In this document: positions 7,775-15,162 of the stretch, one piece after another | How positions within the stretch are numbered: position 1 is the first letter of the stretch | How the letters are laid out: each line of letters starts with the position of its first letter | NCBI GenBank assembly: GCA_011192005.1 | Contig: DUFB01000088.1 | Location: forward strand, 1-33,535 | DNA from: Dehalococcoidia bacterium | Lineage (GTDB): Bacteria > Chloroflexota > Dehalococcoidia > Dehalococcoidales > RBG-16-60-22 | Length of the DNA stretch: 33,535 nt | Direction: 5' to 3' | Notes under the pieces: generated by a model | Databases searched by the model: none | The model's input: only the letters and a program-made list of their open reading frames with translations | Told to the model about the DNA's origin: nothing | Translations under genes and position numbers: made by a program

Positions 7775-8034
7775 GCACAGTTAAGCTAGAGGCATTCTAC
7801 TCGACATCAAGTAACTCTAATGATATTTGCCTCTCCAGGCTGATTGAGGATGTCATGCGGGAGTTCGGTGATAAGGTTGAGATAGTAACTTACCAAGGAC
7901 AAAATGAACTATTTAACGAATACTGCCTGACAGTAACTCCGGCCTTGGTCATCGAAGAAATGATTAAGATTATGGGATTCTGCCCCAGCAAAGAGACTAT
8001 AGTTACTGCTTTGAGGGAATCTGGGCTTGAATAA
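7771..8034 (+). CDS. Thioredoxin-fold paralogue lacking the CxxC motif (Trx 4)
   Basis: Fourth paralogue (87 aa). The start is the ATG at 7771, overlapping the previous stop (ATGA) and preceded by GGAGGG; a longer frame from 7723 is unlikely. The fold is recognisable from the cis-proline strand TPALVIEEMI and the trailing FCPSKE, which match copy 3. At the redox site it reads SSNSNDIC, so the vicinal cysteine pair is gone and one displaced cysteine remains. It may be a structural or metal-binding partner rather than a disulfide reductase. Confidence 0.7.
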   Translation: MSTVKLEAFYSTSSNSNDICLSRLIEDVMREFGDKVEIVTYQGQNELFNEYCLTVTPALVIEEMIKIMGFCPSKETIVTALRESGLE

Positions 8035-8052
8035 ATCAAAAGGAGGGTTAAT

Positions 8053-8811
8053 ATGAGACCCCTTCAGACCGATTTATCCGTCTATAAAAAATTCAATTTC
8101 GAGAGGCCTCCTTTAGCTATCAAGTACATGCTCCAGAAGCCGGAAGACATGGAGCCCGTGGGAAAAAGCTTGCCCTTCTGCGAGATGTTTAAAGAAGCAC
8201 ATCAGACAGGTAGAGCTTTCTACTTCACCAAAGAGGATGAGGATTGCTTCGGGAAAGGGGCTCTGGGCATGGCAAGCGACCCTACACCATTCGGTGAAAG
8301 CGGTCTTATCGGCTATAAAATGGGTATCTTCCAGGAGCCGCGTGTTAACAGCAAGCTTAACCGTAATAATTATCAACTGCCCGAGGGCACCGTCAACTAT
8401 GTAGTTATATCCCCGCTGGACAAGTTGACACTAGAGCCAGACCTTATCCTAATTACCGCTGATCCAATCCGAGCAGAAGTTTTAATGAGGGCTATGACCT
8501 ACTCATCCGGGGAGATTTACGAGAGCAAGACAACGCCGGTACTAGCCTGTTCCTGGATTTGCGTCTACCCGTTTATGACTGGCAAGATAAATTACGTCGT
8601 AAGTCACATGATCTACTGCTTAAGGGTGAGGCATGTATTCCCTGAGTCCCAGGTCCTAATATCCATTCCCTATAACTGGATACAGTCCGTTACGCAGAAC
8701 CTGAATGAGCTGACGTGGGAGCCTCCGGAATTTACCATGGACAGAGACAAGTTTATACAGAGGCGGAAGAAGGTGATGGGTGAAGTAGCCAAAGAACTTC
8801 AGAATCCCTGA
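8053..8811 (+). CDS. DUF169 family protein
   Basis: Soluble protein (252 aa) resembling the DUF169 family: an N-terminal RPPLAIKYM-type segment, cysteines in LPFCEMF and DEDCFGKGALGM, and a central NYVVISPLDK motif. The family is common in anaerobes and archaea and has no established biochemical function. The conserved cysteines suggest metal or thiol binding. A good ribosome site (AGGAGG) precedes the ATG. It lies between the thioredoxin array and the HdrD-like gene, 17 bp before the latter, so it is probably cotranscribed and part of the same redox process. Confidence 0.75.
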   Translation: MRPLQTDLSVYKKFNFERPPLAIKYMLQKPEDMEPVGKSLPFCEMFKEAHQTGRAFYFTKEDEDCFGKGALGMASDPTPFGESGLIGYKMGIFQEPRVNSKLNRNNYQLPEGTVNYVVISPLDKLTLEPDLILITADPIRAEVLMRAMTYSSGEIYESKTTPVLACSWICVYPFMTGKINYVVSHMIYCLRVRHVFPESQVLISIPYNWIQSVTQNLNELTWEPPEFTMDRDKFIQRRKKVMGEVAKELQNP

Positions 8812-8828
8812 ATTTGGGGAGGTGAAAG

Positions 8829-10109
8829 ATGTCCGTACCAAAATATCCTTCGCTGGAAGAATATTACAACGACATGGCCTGCCAGGCCGTTGAAGAGTGC
8901 ACCCTTTGTGGGGAATGTGTCAGGAATTGCCCGGTACTCCCTCTGACTCCTATAAAGGACCAAGCCCCTGAGAAGATAATGGAGAAAGTGATAAATTTCT
9001 TAAAAGATGGCGTGTTCTCGGAGGAAGTTTTTTATAAGGCTTATAGCTGTGCAAGCTGTAGAACTTGTACTGATTCCTGCCCACAGGGAATCGATATATT
9101 GCTGGCATTTGAGTCGGCAAGAATCCGGCTGGCTAATCAGGGAAAATTACCGGAAGCCGTCCATTCTATGGGGGAAATCGCCAGTTTCGGGATGACTCTT
9201 TCATCCCTTCAGATGAAACCTTCCGAAGCAAGATGGTTAAAAAGAGCGCCTTCACAACCGGAGAGAACTGAAAACGTGGTATTTATAGGATGTAATTTGC
9301 CACAGTTCCCCCATACAGTGTTTGCCTTTCTGGATATCCTTGAGAGAATGGGAATAGATTATGTTGCCTTATCCGGAGGGGAACTCTGCTGCGGTTTCCC
9401 TCTTTTTCCTGCTTACGGCAAGGTTAGAGAATCGGAAGATAAAGCTCGTGAGTTGGTCGCCAACCTGAAAGCCTTTTCTCCAGAAAGGGTCATCATTCTC
9501 TGTGCCGGGTGTTATCATCAGATAAATGAGTTATATCCAAAATTTATTGATCTGGATTTTAAGGTTCAATTCTATTCTCAATTCCTGATTGAGCACTTGG
9601 ATAGAATTAAGCTATCCAGACCTTTAGAAAAGACAGTCGTCTTTCATGATTCTTGCATGAGCCGACGTGCTGGCGTTAATGAATCGGTAAGATCACTCTT
9701 GGAGAGTATTCCCAGTTTAAAGGTTGTTAAAAGTCCGACAATTTGCTGCGGAGGAACACCCCAATTGACAGCTCCTGAAATAACCCGAAAGCTGGCGCCT
9801 CCGTTCGTAGAGAACCTCGCTGAGCAGACTTTTAAAAACAAAGCTGATTATCTAGTAAATTTATGCCAGGTCTGCCGGATGACCTTCTATCCATACATCA
9901 AGAAATATCCGTTTGGTTTGAAAGATGTTCCTAGCTTAGTTAATGAATCCATTGGAGGAATTGAACACGAAGATAGATGGGAGAAATATGGGAGATGCGA
10001 AAGCGTCGATGAGATAATAGAAAAATCAAGAAATAACTTTGAGGCAAATGGTCTTATAGAGGGAGAGGTAAGAAAGGCTGTTAGTCATTTTTATATGATG
10101 TCTCACTGA
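8829..10109 (+). CDS. HdrD/GlpC-like iron-sulfur oxidoreductase with two CCG domains
   Basis: Soluble iron-sulfur protein (426 aa). The N-terminus carries two [4Fe-4S] motifs, CTLCGECVRNCP (Cys24, 27, 30, 34) and CASCRTCTDSCP (Cys74, 77, 80, 84). Two CCG domains follow: the first with GCN, ELCCGFP and CAGC, the second with DSC, TICCGG and CQVC, both with full cysteine sets. In HdrB/HdrD this domain holds the noncubane cluster that reduces disulfides. A thiol-disulfide or sulfur substrate is thus plausible, with the adjacent thioredoxin-fold proteins as obvious candidate partners. It ends the plus-strand operon. A GlpC or lactate-utilisation-type role is the alternative. Confidence 0.85.
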   Translation: MSVPKYPSLEEYYNDMACQAVEECTLCGECVRNCPVLPLTPIKDQAPEKIMEKVINFLKDGVFSEEVFYKAYSCASCRTCTDSCPQGIDILLAFESARIRLANQGKLPEAVHSMGEIASFGMTLSSLQMKPSEARWLKRAPSQPERTENVVFIGCNLPQFPHTVFAFLDILERMGIDYVALSGGELCCGFPLFPAYGKVRESEDKARELVANLKAFSPERVIILCAGCYHQINELYPKFIDLDFKVQFYSQFLIEHLDRIKLSRPLEKTVVFHDSCMSRRAGVNESVRSLLESIPSLKVVKSPTICCGGTPQLTAPEITRKLAPPFVENLAEQTFKNKADYLVNLCQVCRMTFYPYIKKYPFGLKDVPSLVNESIGGIEHEDRWEKYGRCESVDEIIEKSRNNFEANGLIEGEVRKAVSHFYMMSH

Positions 10110-10499
10110 TGAAGATCCAAATAATCTAAATAGCCCTAAAATAAACCTCTGACTATTTGCTAAACCCGGTAAAGTAGAAAAGAGTAAAGGTTCATATTGC
10201 ACAAAACTAAACAATACAAAACTCAAGTATCGTTTCAAAGAGAGATAAGATCTCGCCTGCCTCACCATCCTACTGATTGACCATTAATTTCAATATTAAA
10301 ACCAGGGTACCGGTTGACATATTGTTTTAACACCTTGATTCATTACAAAACTCATAAACCTGATGGTTCAATTAGCTTAATAAGCCAGGTATATCTTGAC
10401 TCTTTAACAGAATTAACCAATGACCATAGGCTTCTCAATATTTTAGCAGCATATGAAAATCCTAGCATTGCAATACTATCGCAAAATTATAGCAAAAAT

Positions 10500-10671
10500 G
10501 TTAAGCAATTATGCGTGGAGGTTCTCACTAATTAACACCTTAAAAGTCGAAAATAGGCATAAATCAGCCTCAAAAATCCTATGACTAACGGGATAGACCA
10601 AGGGACTTGAAAGTGTAGCAAAACTATGGCAAAATTCCACGAGTAAAAGTTAAGCAAATTTGTTAAGCAAA
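10500..10671 (+). repeat. Three direct repeats GTTAAGCAA near the att site
   Basis: GTTAAGCAA occurs at 10500-10508, and GTTAAGCAAA at 10649-10658 and 10662-10671, the last two only 13 bp apart in the same orientation. Related strings (TAGCAAAA, GGCAAAAT) lie between. Short direct repeats next to an att core are typical arm-type binding sites of tyrosine recombinases or their excision factors. That role is an inference. Confidence 0.45.
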
Positions 10672-10718
10672 TGTTAGGAGGGCCTAATAAAATGAGGGGA
10701 TTTGAGCCTAAAAAGAAG

Positions 10719-10760
10719 TGGCAGCGGCTGGGATTGAACCAGCGACCAAGGGCTTATGAG
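10719..10760 (-). tRNA. 3' half of a tRNA with anticodon CAT (fragment)
   Basis: On the minus strand this is a perfect tRNA 3' half: anticodon loop CTCATAA, 3' anticodon stem GCCCT, variable loop TGGTC, T-stem GCTGG and CCAGC around TTCAATC, acceptor strand CGCTGCC and discriminator A (7+5+5+5+7+5+7+1 = 42 bases). The sequence then breaks exactly before the anticodon loop, with no 5' half. CAT fits elongator tRNA-Met or tRNA-Ile2. A 3' half of this shape is the usual leftover of integration into a tRNA gene. It is not a functional tRNA. Confidence 0.8.
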
Positions 10761-10809
10761 TTCATTGCTCCATTTTTAATGAACTAATTTACACATCTGC
10801 TAGTTCATT
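10759..10809. repeat. AGTTCATT direct and inverted repeats between the two att sites
   Basis: AGTTCATT occurs at 10759-10766 and 10802-10809, and its complement at 10778-10785. The last two form a 9-bp perfect inverted repeat (AATGAACTA, TAGTTCATT). ATTTACACA is also repeated directly at 10787 and 10807. This dense symmetry lies exactly between the tRNA fragment and the ssrA end and is probably a recombinase or excision-factor binding region. Confidence 0.45.
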
Positions 10810-10811
10810 TA

Positions 10812-10864
10812 CACAAAGCAAAGCATTGTTTCAGGTGGAGTTCGACTCTCCCCCGTCTCCACCA
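10812..10864 (+). ncRNA. ssrA: 3' terminus of ssrA (tmRNA), right copy of the outer repeat
   Basis: The segment ends with a tmRNA-like T-arm (GTGGAG, TTCGACT, CTCCCC) and acceptor strand CGTCTCC followed by ACCA, and is followed by an intrinsic terminator. Only the 3' end is present; the tmRNA body and tag-peptide frame are not in the window. Bases 10812-10850 repeat 1-39. The simplest reading is that an element integrated at the 3' end of ssrA and this is the displaced or right-hand end. A tRNA end would look similar, but the preceding sequence forms no anticodon arm. Confidence 0.65.
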
Positions 10865-10878
10865 AGATTCAAATTGCC

Positions 10879-10906
10879 CCTGGTTTTTATCCCAGGAGCT
10901 TTTTTT
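10879..10906 (+). terminator. Intrinsic terminator after the ssrA end
   Basis: A short stem CCTGG (10879-10883) and CCAGG (10892-10896) with an 8-base loop is followed by AGC and seven T residues. It lies 14 bp after the CCA end and is in the right place to be the native ssrA terminator, which supports this side being the resident chromosome. Confidence 0.55.
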
Positions 10907-10920
10907 ATAGCCAAATACTC

Positions 10921-10964
10921 GGACGGGGAGATGAGGGTATTTAGAGAAAGCGAACTCCCCGTCC
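10921..10964. repeat. Perfect 10-bp inverted repeat
   Basis: GGACGGGGAG (10921-10930) and CTCCCCGTCC (10955-10964) are perfectly complementary across a 24-base loop. There is no T-tract after either arm, so it is not an ordinary intrinsic terminator. It lies between the ssrA terminator and the end of the minus-strand operon at 11019. It could be an RNA hairpin or a mobile-element remnant. Confidence 0.6.
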
Positions 10965-11018
10965 ACACAAGGACAGGAAAACGCGAGTGAATATAAAGTT
11001 GCTCATGTACTTTGAAAG

Positions 11019-11813
11019 CTATATACTCTCGTTTTTTAGCCAGGACTCCAGATAACCATAGGCCGACCAGCCACCATCGACGACTATAGTTTGCCCGATG
11101 ATGTACTTCGATTCTTCAGATGCTAGGAAAACAACAGCGTCGGCAACATCGTCGCATTCCCCCAGCCTGCCAGCGGGTGTCCTCCTCGCGAGTTCCTTTT
11201 CGTTGTAGACTCCTTTTGCCAGTAAATCCGTGACCAGTTGCGTCTTTATATAGCCCGGGGCAACGGCATTAACGTTAATGTTATGCTTCGCCCACTCACA
11301 GCCCAGTGTTCTGGTAAGCTGCATCACTCCGGCTTTGGCGCTACCGTACGATGCCCTCTCCGGGAAAGCCTCAATGCCGTTAATGGAGGCGATGTTGATA
11401 ATCTTGCCGCTCCTCTGTTTTATCATTACTTTGCCAGCGGCTTGACTACAGAAAAATACTCCGGTCAGCATAACATCAATACCCCGCCTCCAGAGGCTTT
11501 CCTCCAGCTTTTCCGAAGGGCTGACGATAGCCATGCCGGCATTATTTACCAGGATATCGAGGCTGCCAAAATGGTTGATCACCTCTTTAACCATTTTTTC
11601 AACTGCTGCTTTATCAGCAACATCAGACTTAATGGAAAAAGAACGCCGTCCCAGCTTTTTGATTTCCCGTGTGACTTTATTGGCCTCCGGAACGGAAGAT
11701 GAACAGTTCACCACTACATCAGCGCCTTCTTTGGCAAGAGCCAGGGCTACAGCCCGGCCAATGCCGCGACTGGCACCGGTGACAAGTGCAGCTTTTCCCT
11801 TAAGTCTCATCAC
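11019..11813 (-). CDS. Short-chain dehydrogenase/reductase (FabG-like)
   Basis: NAD(P)-dependent oxidoreductase (264 aa). The nucleotide-binding motif TGASRGIG is at residues 12-19, NNAG at 90-93, and catalytic Ser143, Tyr156 and Lys160 lie in YGSAK; VDGGWSAYG near the end is typical. It should reduce a keto group or oxidise a hydroxyl group. The start is GTG at 11813, with an ATG directly after it that overlaps the preceding TGA (TGATG), so it is coupled to the CoA-transferase gene. It is the last gene of the minus-strand catabolic operon. The substrate cannot be told from sequence. Confidence 0.9.
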   Translation of the reverse strand: MMRLKGKAALVTGASRGIGRAVALALAKEGADVVVNCSSSVPEANKVTREIKKLGRRSFSIKSDVADKAAVEKMVKEVINHFGSLDILVNNAGMAIVSPSEKLEESLWRRGIDVMLTGVFFCSQAAGKVMIKQRSGKIINIASINGIEAFPERASYGSAKAGVMQLTRTLGCEWAKHNINVNAVAPGYIKTQLVTDLLAKGVYNEKELARRTPAGRLGECDDVADAVVFLASEESKYIIGQTIVVDGGWSAYGYLESWLKNESI

Positions 11814-13027
11814 GGTACAATACCCTCTTCCTTCAAATTAACCAGATTATCCCAGTTATAACCGGCCTCCAGCAGCACCTCTTCCGTATGAGCACCTAGT
11901 TGTGGAGCGACACTGGTAATTTTTGCCGGAGTATCACTGAACTGTACCGGGCTGTTAAGTAGTCGTGCCTGGCCCGCTACGGGATGCTCGATATCCGTAT
12001 AGAAGTTGTTCACAAAGGCCTGTTCGTCCTTTATAATTTCAGCAATGGTCTGATTGCCGCTGACGATTAGGTCATTCGCCCGGAATTCTTTCTCCCACTC
12101 CGCCCATGTCTTGGAAGCAAGAATTTCATCCAGTAGTACCACTAGTTCTTCGGCGTGTTGTTCCCGGCTTTCCATCGTGGCGTAGCGTGGATCATTTATC
12201 CAATCCGTTTTGCCAATTGCACTGCAAAACGGAGCCCAATATTCCTGAGTGGGATGGCACATCATGCACCACCTGTCTTTACACCGGTATGATGTGTACA
12301 TCGGGTTCGGTGCGCGCTTTCTGTCCCATTTGGGCTGAGGATAACCATAAAGAGCGGTCTGAACATCAAGCCCTAGTGTCCAAGCTGCGGTATGGTATAA
12401 CGAAAGCTCCAGCCCTTGCCCTTTGCCTGTCTTTTGCTTGTAGTAGAGTGCGGCGAGAATCCCGCTCGTTATATGGGCGGACGCGACAATATCCATCATA
12501 CCCGGGCGCGAGATTGGAGGGGGGTTATCCGGGCTGGAATTTACCAGGTCCATCATTCCACCATATGACCAGGCGGCGACATAATCATAACCACGGTCGT
12601 TTGCTTTTGGGCCTTTTGAACCATATCCGGTAAGTACGAAGTGGACCAGACCCGGATATTTGTCTTTCAGACTGGCATAGTCCAAGTTGTATTTCTTCAG
12701 CACATCTATAGAATAATTGGATGCAAATATATCCGTATCCTCAAGGAGCTTATACAGTACCTCCCGACCTTTTTTAGTTCGCAGGTTCAAAGCGACACTC
12801 CGCTTGTTCCGGTTCAGAAATTCAAAGTGGAGCTCGATGTCTCCCTTATCTAAATGGAGCAGCAGCGGTCCCCTATTAAAGCTGACGAGGCTCCTCTGCC
12901 AATCGCCCCATATCGGCTCTATTTTAATGACGTCGGCACCCCAATCAGCTAACACGGCTGTGGATGCCGGCACGCCCACAACCTGCTCAAAACCTATAAC
13001 TTTCACGCCTTCCAACAATTTTTCCAC
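11810..13027 (-). CDS. CaiB/BaiF family CoA-transferase
   Basis: Class III CoA-transferase (405 aa), expected to move CoA between carboxylic acids or to activate a pathway acid. Family marks are VLADWGADVIKIEP near the N-terminus, NRNKRSVALNL, VLTGYGSKGP, and RPGMMDIVAS with the likely catalytic Asp179. The full family length is present. In this operon it is the natural step for turning a ring-opened acid into a CoA thioester for beta-oxidation-like degradation, matching the neighbouring dehydrogenases and cyclase-family hydrolase. Its own donor and acceptor are unknown. Confidence 0.9.
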   Translation of the reverse strand: MEKLLEGVKVIGFEQVVGVPASTAVLADWGADVIKIEPIWGDWQRSLVSFNRGPLLLHLDKGDIELHFEFLNRNKRSVALNLRTKKGREVLYKLLEDTDIFASNYSIDVLKKYNLDYASLKDKYPGLVHFVLTGYGSKGPKANDRGYDYVAAWSYGGMMDLVNSSPDNPPPISRPGMMDIVASAHITSGILAALYYKQKTGKGQGLELSLYHTAAWTLGLDVQTALYGYPQPKWDRKRAPNPMYTSYRCKDRWCMMCHPTQEYWAPFCSAIGKTDWINDPRYATMESREQHAEELVVLLDEILASKTWAEWEKEFRANDLIVSGNQTIAEIIKDEQAFVNNFYTDIEHPVAGQARLLNSPVQFSDTPAKITSVAPQLGAHTEEVLLEAGYNWDNLVNLKEEGIVP

Positions 13028-13071
13028 ACCAACCTCCTAATTTCCCCGGTATTCCGTTTCATGAATTATTA

Positions 13072-13410
13072 TCAATAATTAATTACTACCATCATGGTCA
13101 CGGGCTTATTGGTTTTATTTAGTATTTCCCGGCCTTCGTTCGGGGCGAGGTACAGAGAATCCATCGGTCCCAGTGTAACTTCTTTTGTTTTGCTTTTAAC
13201 GGTGATTTCTCCGTCTAGGACTATATAAACCTTCTCATTGGGATTATCTTCGTAAGCCCACTCAGCGCCGCCTCCGGGCAGGAAATAAGACAAGCCTACC
13301 CAGAATTTCTGTATACCTGTCTCCTCTTTACCCTGGAGGCGCATCGCTGTCATGTTGAAATGCCCTGCGGCAGCATATGGTTTGACTTCGGATAGGCTGA
13401 TCTTCTTCAT
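13072..13410 (-). CDS. Small cupin-domain protein
   Basis: Single-domain cupin (112 aa). The beta-barrel signature is visible as LPGGGAEWAYEDNPNEKVYIVLDGEI followed by the second motif DSLYLAPNEGREI, but typical histidine ligands are largely replaced (AEWAYEDNPNEK), so metal binding is uncertain. Such proteins may be dioxygenase-like, isomerases or sensors. It lies between the cyclase-family and CoA-transferase genes in the same orientation, so it probably acts in the same pathway or binds a pathway compound. Confidence 0.75.
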   Translation of the reverse strand: MKKISLSEVKPYAAAGHFNMTAMRLQGKEETGIQKFWVGLSYFLPGGGAEWAYEDNPNEKVYIVLDGEITVKSKTKEVTLGPMDSLYLAPNEGREILNKTNKPVTMMVVINY

Positions 13411-13437
13411 ACTACCTTCTTTGAACGATTTTCTGGA

Positions 13438-14247
13438 TTATTGCGTCCCGTATTTATAAACGCGGTCGGGCACGTTATTCAGGTCGGCTTCGTCGATATA
13501 AGCGACCATGCGGACAATCGAGCCATCGCCCATGTACCATCGAATCGGAAAGCCTGATATTTTACACCGCTTGCCAACTACTTTGGCGATATCACCACCC
13601 ACATTTTCCCAACCGAGGATGCCAGCGCGCATAATAATATTGTGGCAGGGTTCCCACTCTTGGAAATCGTCGATTACTTCATGACCACCGGACCATTCCT
13701 TGTATTCCTTGAAAAGGTCGGGTCTCAATGGGCCGGGACCATGGGGGCCGATAGCTGTATGCAGCGGGTGGTCTAAAGCTTGCTGGTCTACACCGATTGC
13801 TTTTGCTTTATGAGCGACGAACCACTCGCCGGCTTCTCTACCGAGTCCGGGTGAATAGCAGAAATACTGCGTGCTATCGCCCCAGTATTTATTCCAGCCG
13901 GTATGGACAATGATAATATCGCCCTCTTTCATCGGTAATTCCTCATTGGCGGCATCTAGGTCTTTAGCCGTAACCAGCTCCCATTTCTTCTTGGGAATGT
14001 CCCAGACCACAGCATCACCATAGTAACATTCCAGCGGAATTTCATGAGTAAAACGGCCGCCTTCGAAGACATGGGCCGGGGAATCGGCATGAGTAGTACA
14101 GTGCATGACCGTAGTTACCGTCTGCGATAGAACCCCGGACTTGGCCATGTAATGCATTCTTTCAATTTTCACGTCGGTAAAATAGGGCCACAAGGGACAT
14201 TTATCGCCGAAAGGATGGCTTAAATCTACCAGCACTTCTTTCCCCAT
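13438..14247 (-). CDS. Cyclase-family metal-dependent hydrolase (kynurenine formamidase fold)
   Basis: Member (269 aa) of the cyclase family (PF04199), which includes bacterial kynurenine formamidase and other Mn/Zn hydrolases. The metal motif reads HCTTHADSPAH (His49, His53, Asp55, His59), matching H-x-x-T-H-x-D-x-x-x-H; IIVHTGW and VDQQALDHP follow in the usual order. The reaction is hydrolysis of an amide, lactone or cyclic diketone. Beside two short-chain dehydrogenases and a CoA-transferase, hydrolytic opening of a carbocyclic ring is an attractive role, as in dihydrophloroglucinol cyclohydrolase, but this is inference. Confidence 0.85.
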   Translation of the reverse strand: MGKEVLVDLSHPFGDKCPLWPYFTDVKIERMHYMAKSGVLSQTVTTVMHCTTHADSPAHVFEGGRFTHEIPLECYYGDAVVWDIPKKKWELVTAKDLDAANEELPMKEGDIIIVHTGWNKYWGDSTQYFCYSPGLGREAGEWFVAHKAKAIGVDQQALDHPLHTAIGPHGPGPLRPDLFKEYKEWSGGHEVIDDFQEWEPCHNIIMRAGILGWENVGGDIAKVVGKRCKISGFPIRWYMGDGSIVRMVAYIDEADLNNVPDRVYKYGTQ

Positions 14248-14286
14248 GATTATTTCTCCTTACTACTTATATTTTGGTTTCCCTGA

Positions 14287-15051
14287 CTACCAAGTGGTAA
14301 CGCCACCATCAATATAGAGAATCTGACCGGTCACAAAACTTGACGCTTCGGATGCAAAAAAAACTACAGGCCCGATAATATCTTCCGGCATCGCCCACTT
14401 ACCCATGGGGATACGTTCTTTCATCTGCTTGGCATAGGCAGGGTCTGCCAGGGCGCTTTTCGTAAGGTCAGTCTCTACAATCGTTGGTGCGACGGCATTA
14501 ACCAGGACATTAGATTTAGCCCATTCGCAGGCAAGCGTACGGGTAAGGGTATCTACAGCTCCCTTGCTGGCGCAATACGCGGCATAATTAGCCGGCAGTC
14601 CGTACCGGCCTCTAACGGAGGATATGTTAATAATACGCCCGCTTTTTTGTTTCAACATCACCCTGCCCACTGCCTGGCAGCAGAGGAAAGTTCCGCGGGT
14701 ATTAACGTCTATTACCTGCTGCCATTCGTCTATGGGGAAAGTATCCGCAGGTTTGCGGATGGCCAGACCAGCGGCGTTTATCAAAATATCGATACGGCCG
14801 AAAGCCTCCATAATCTTGTTTACCATATCTTTGACTAGTTTTTCATTGACGATATCCACTGCCACCGCCATCGACTTCTTCCCCTTGGCTTTTATCTCTT
14901 CAACGACACCTTTAAGTGCCTCGATATTTCGGCTGGTGACGATGACATCTGCACCAGCATCAGCTAGTCCTAAAGCTATCGCTTTTCCTATGCCGCCATG
15001 GCCTCCTACTACCAGAGCTATTTTACCGCTTAGGTTAAATAAGTCACTCAT
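14287..15051 (-). CDS. Short-chain dehydrogenase/reductase
   Basis: NAD(P)-dependent oxidoreductase (254 aa), first gene of the minus-strand operon. The cofactor motif reads GGHGGIG (residues 16-22) and NAAG (92-95); catalytic Ser144, Tyr159 and Lys163 are intact, and YIDGGVTTW ends the protein. It resembles gluconate 5-dehydrogenase and FabG-type enzymes. By position it is the first step or a key reduction in the catabolic operon. The 430-bp divergent region separates it from the PhlG-like gene. Confidence 0.9.
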   Translation of the reverse strand: MSDLFNLSGKIALVVGGHGGIGKAIALGLADAGADVIVTSRNIEALKGVVEEIKAKGKKSMAVAVDIVNEKLVKDMVNKIMEAFGRIDILINAAGLAIRKPADTFPIDEWQQVIDVNTRGTFLCCQAVGRVMLKQKSGRIINISSVRGRYGLPANYAAYCASKGAVDTLTRTLACEWAKSNVLVNAVAPTIVETDLTKSALADPAYAKQMKERIPMGKWAMPEDIIGPVVFFASEASSFVTGQILYIDGGVTTW

Positions 15052-15162
15052 TTCAAACCTCTTACCTTTTATGATTTTTTTAGATATTGGGTTTGGGATT
15101 ATTTTTCCGATAATTTTACTAAATCGAGAAAGCCAGAGACTAATTAAATAAATACTACTTCA

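Larger units (their letters stand above)
10110..11018. other. Gene-poor island edge with att-like repeats and ssrA end
   Basis: About 900 bases without a convincing gene. A 73-codon frame at 10314-10535 (+) has no recognisable relatives, and I do not call it. The stretch holds three GTTAAGCAA repeats (10500-10671), the tRNA 3' half (10719-10760), AGTTCATT repeats (10759-10809), the ssrA 3' end (to 10864), a terminator (10879-10906) and a long inverted repeat (10921-10964). It reads as the right attachment region of an integrated element and the start of resident chromosome. Confidence 0.6.

Noticed and set aside
10314-10535. 73-codon plus-strand frame in the att region, considered as an integrase remnant
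   Set aside because: It shows no recombinase motifs (no R..HxxR or catalytic Tyr pattern), and the composition is that of AT-rich non-coding DNA.
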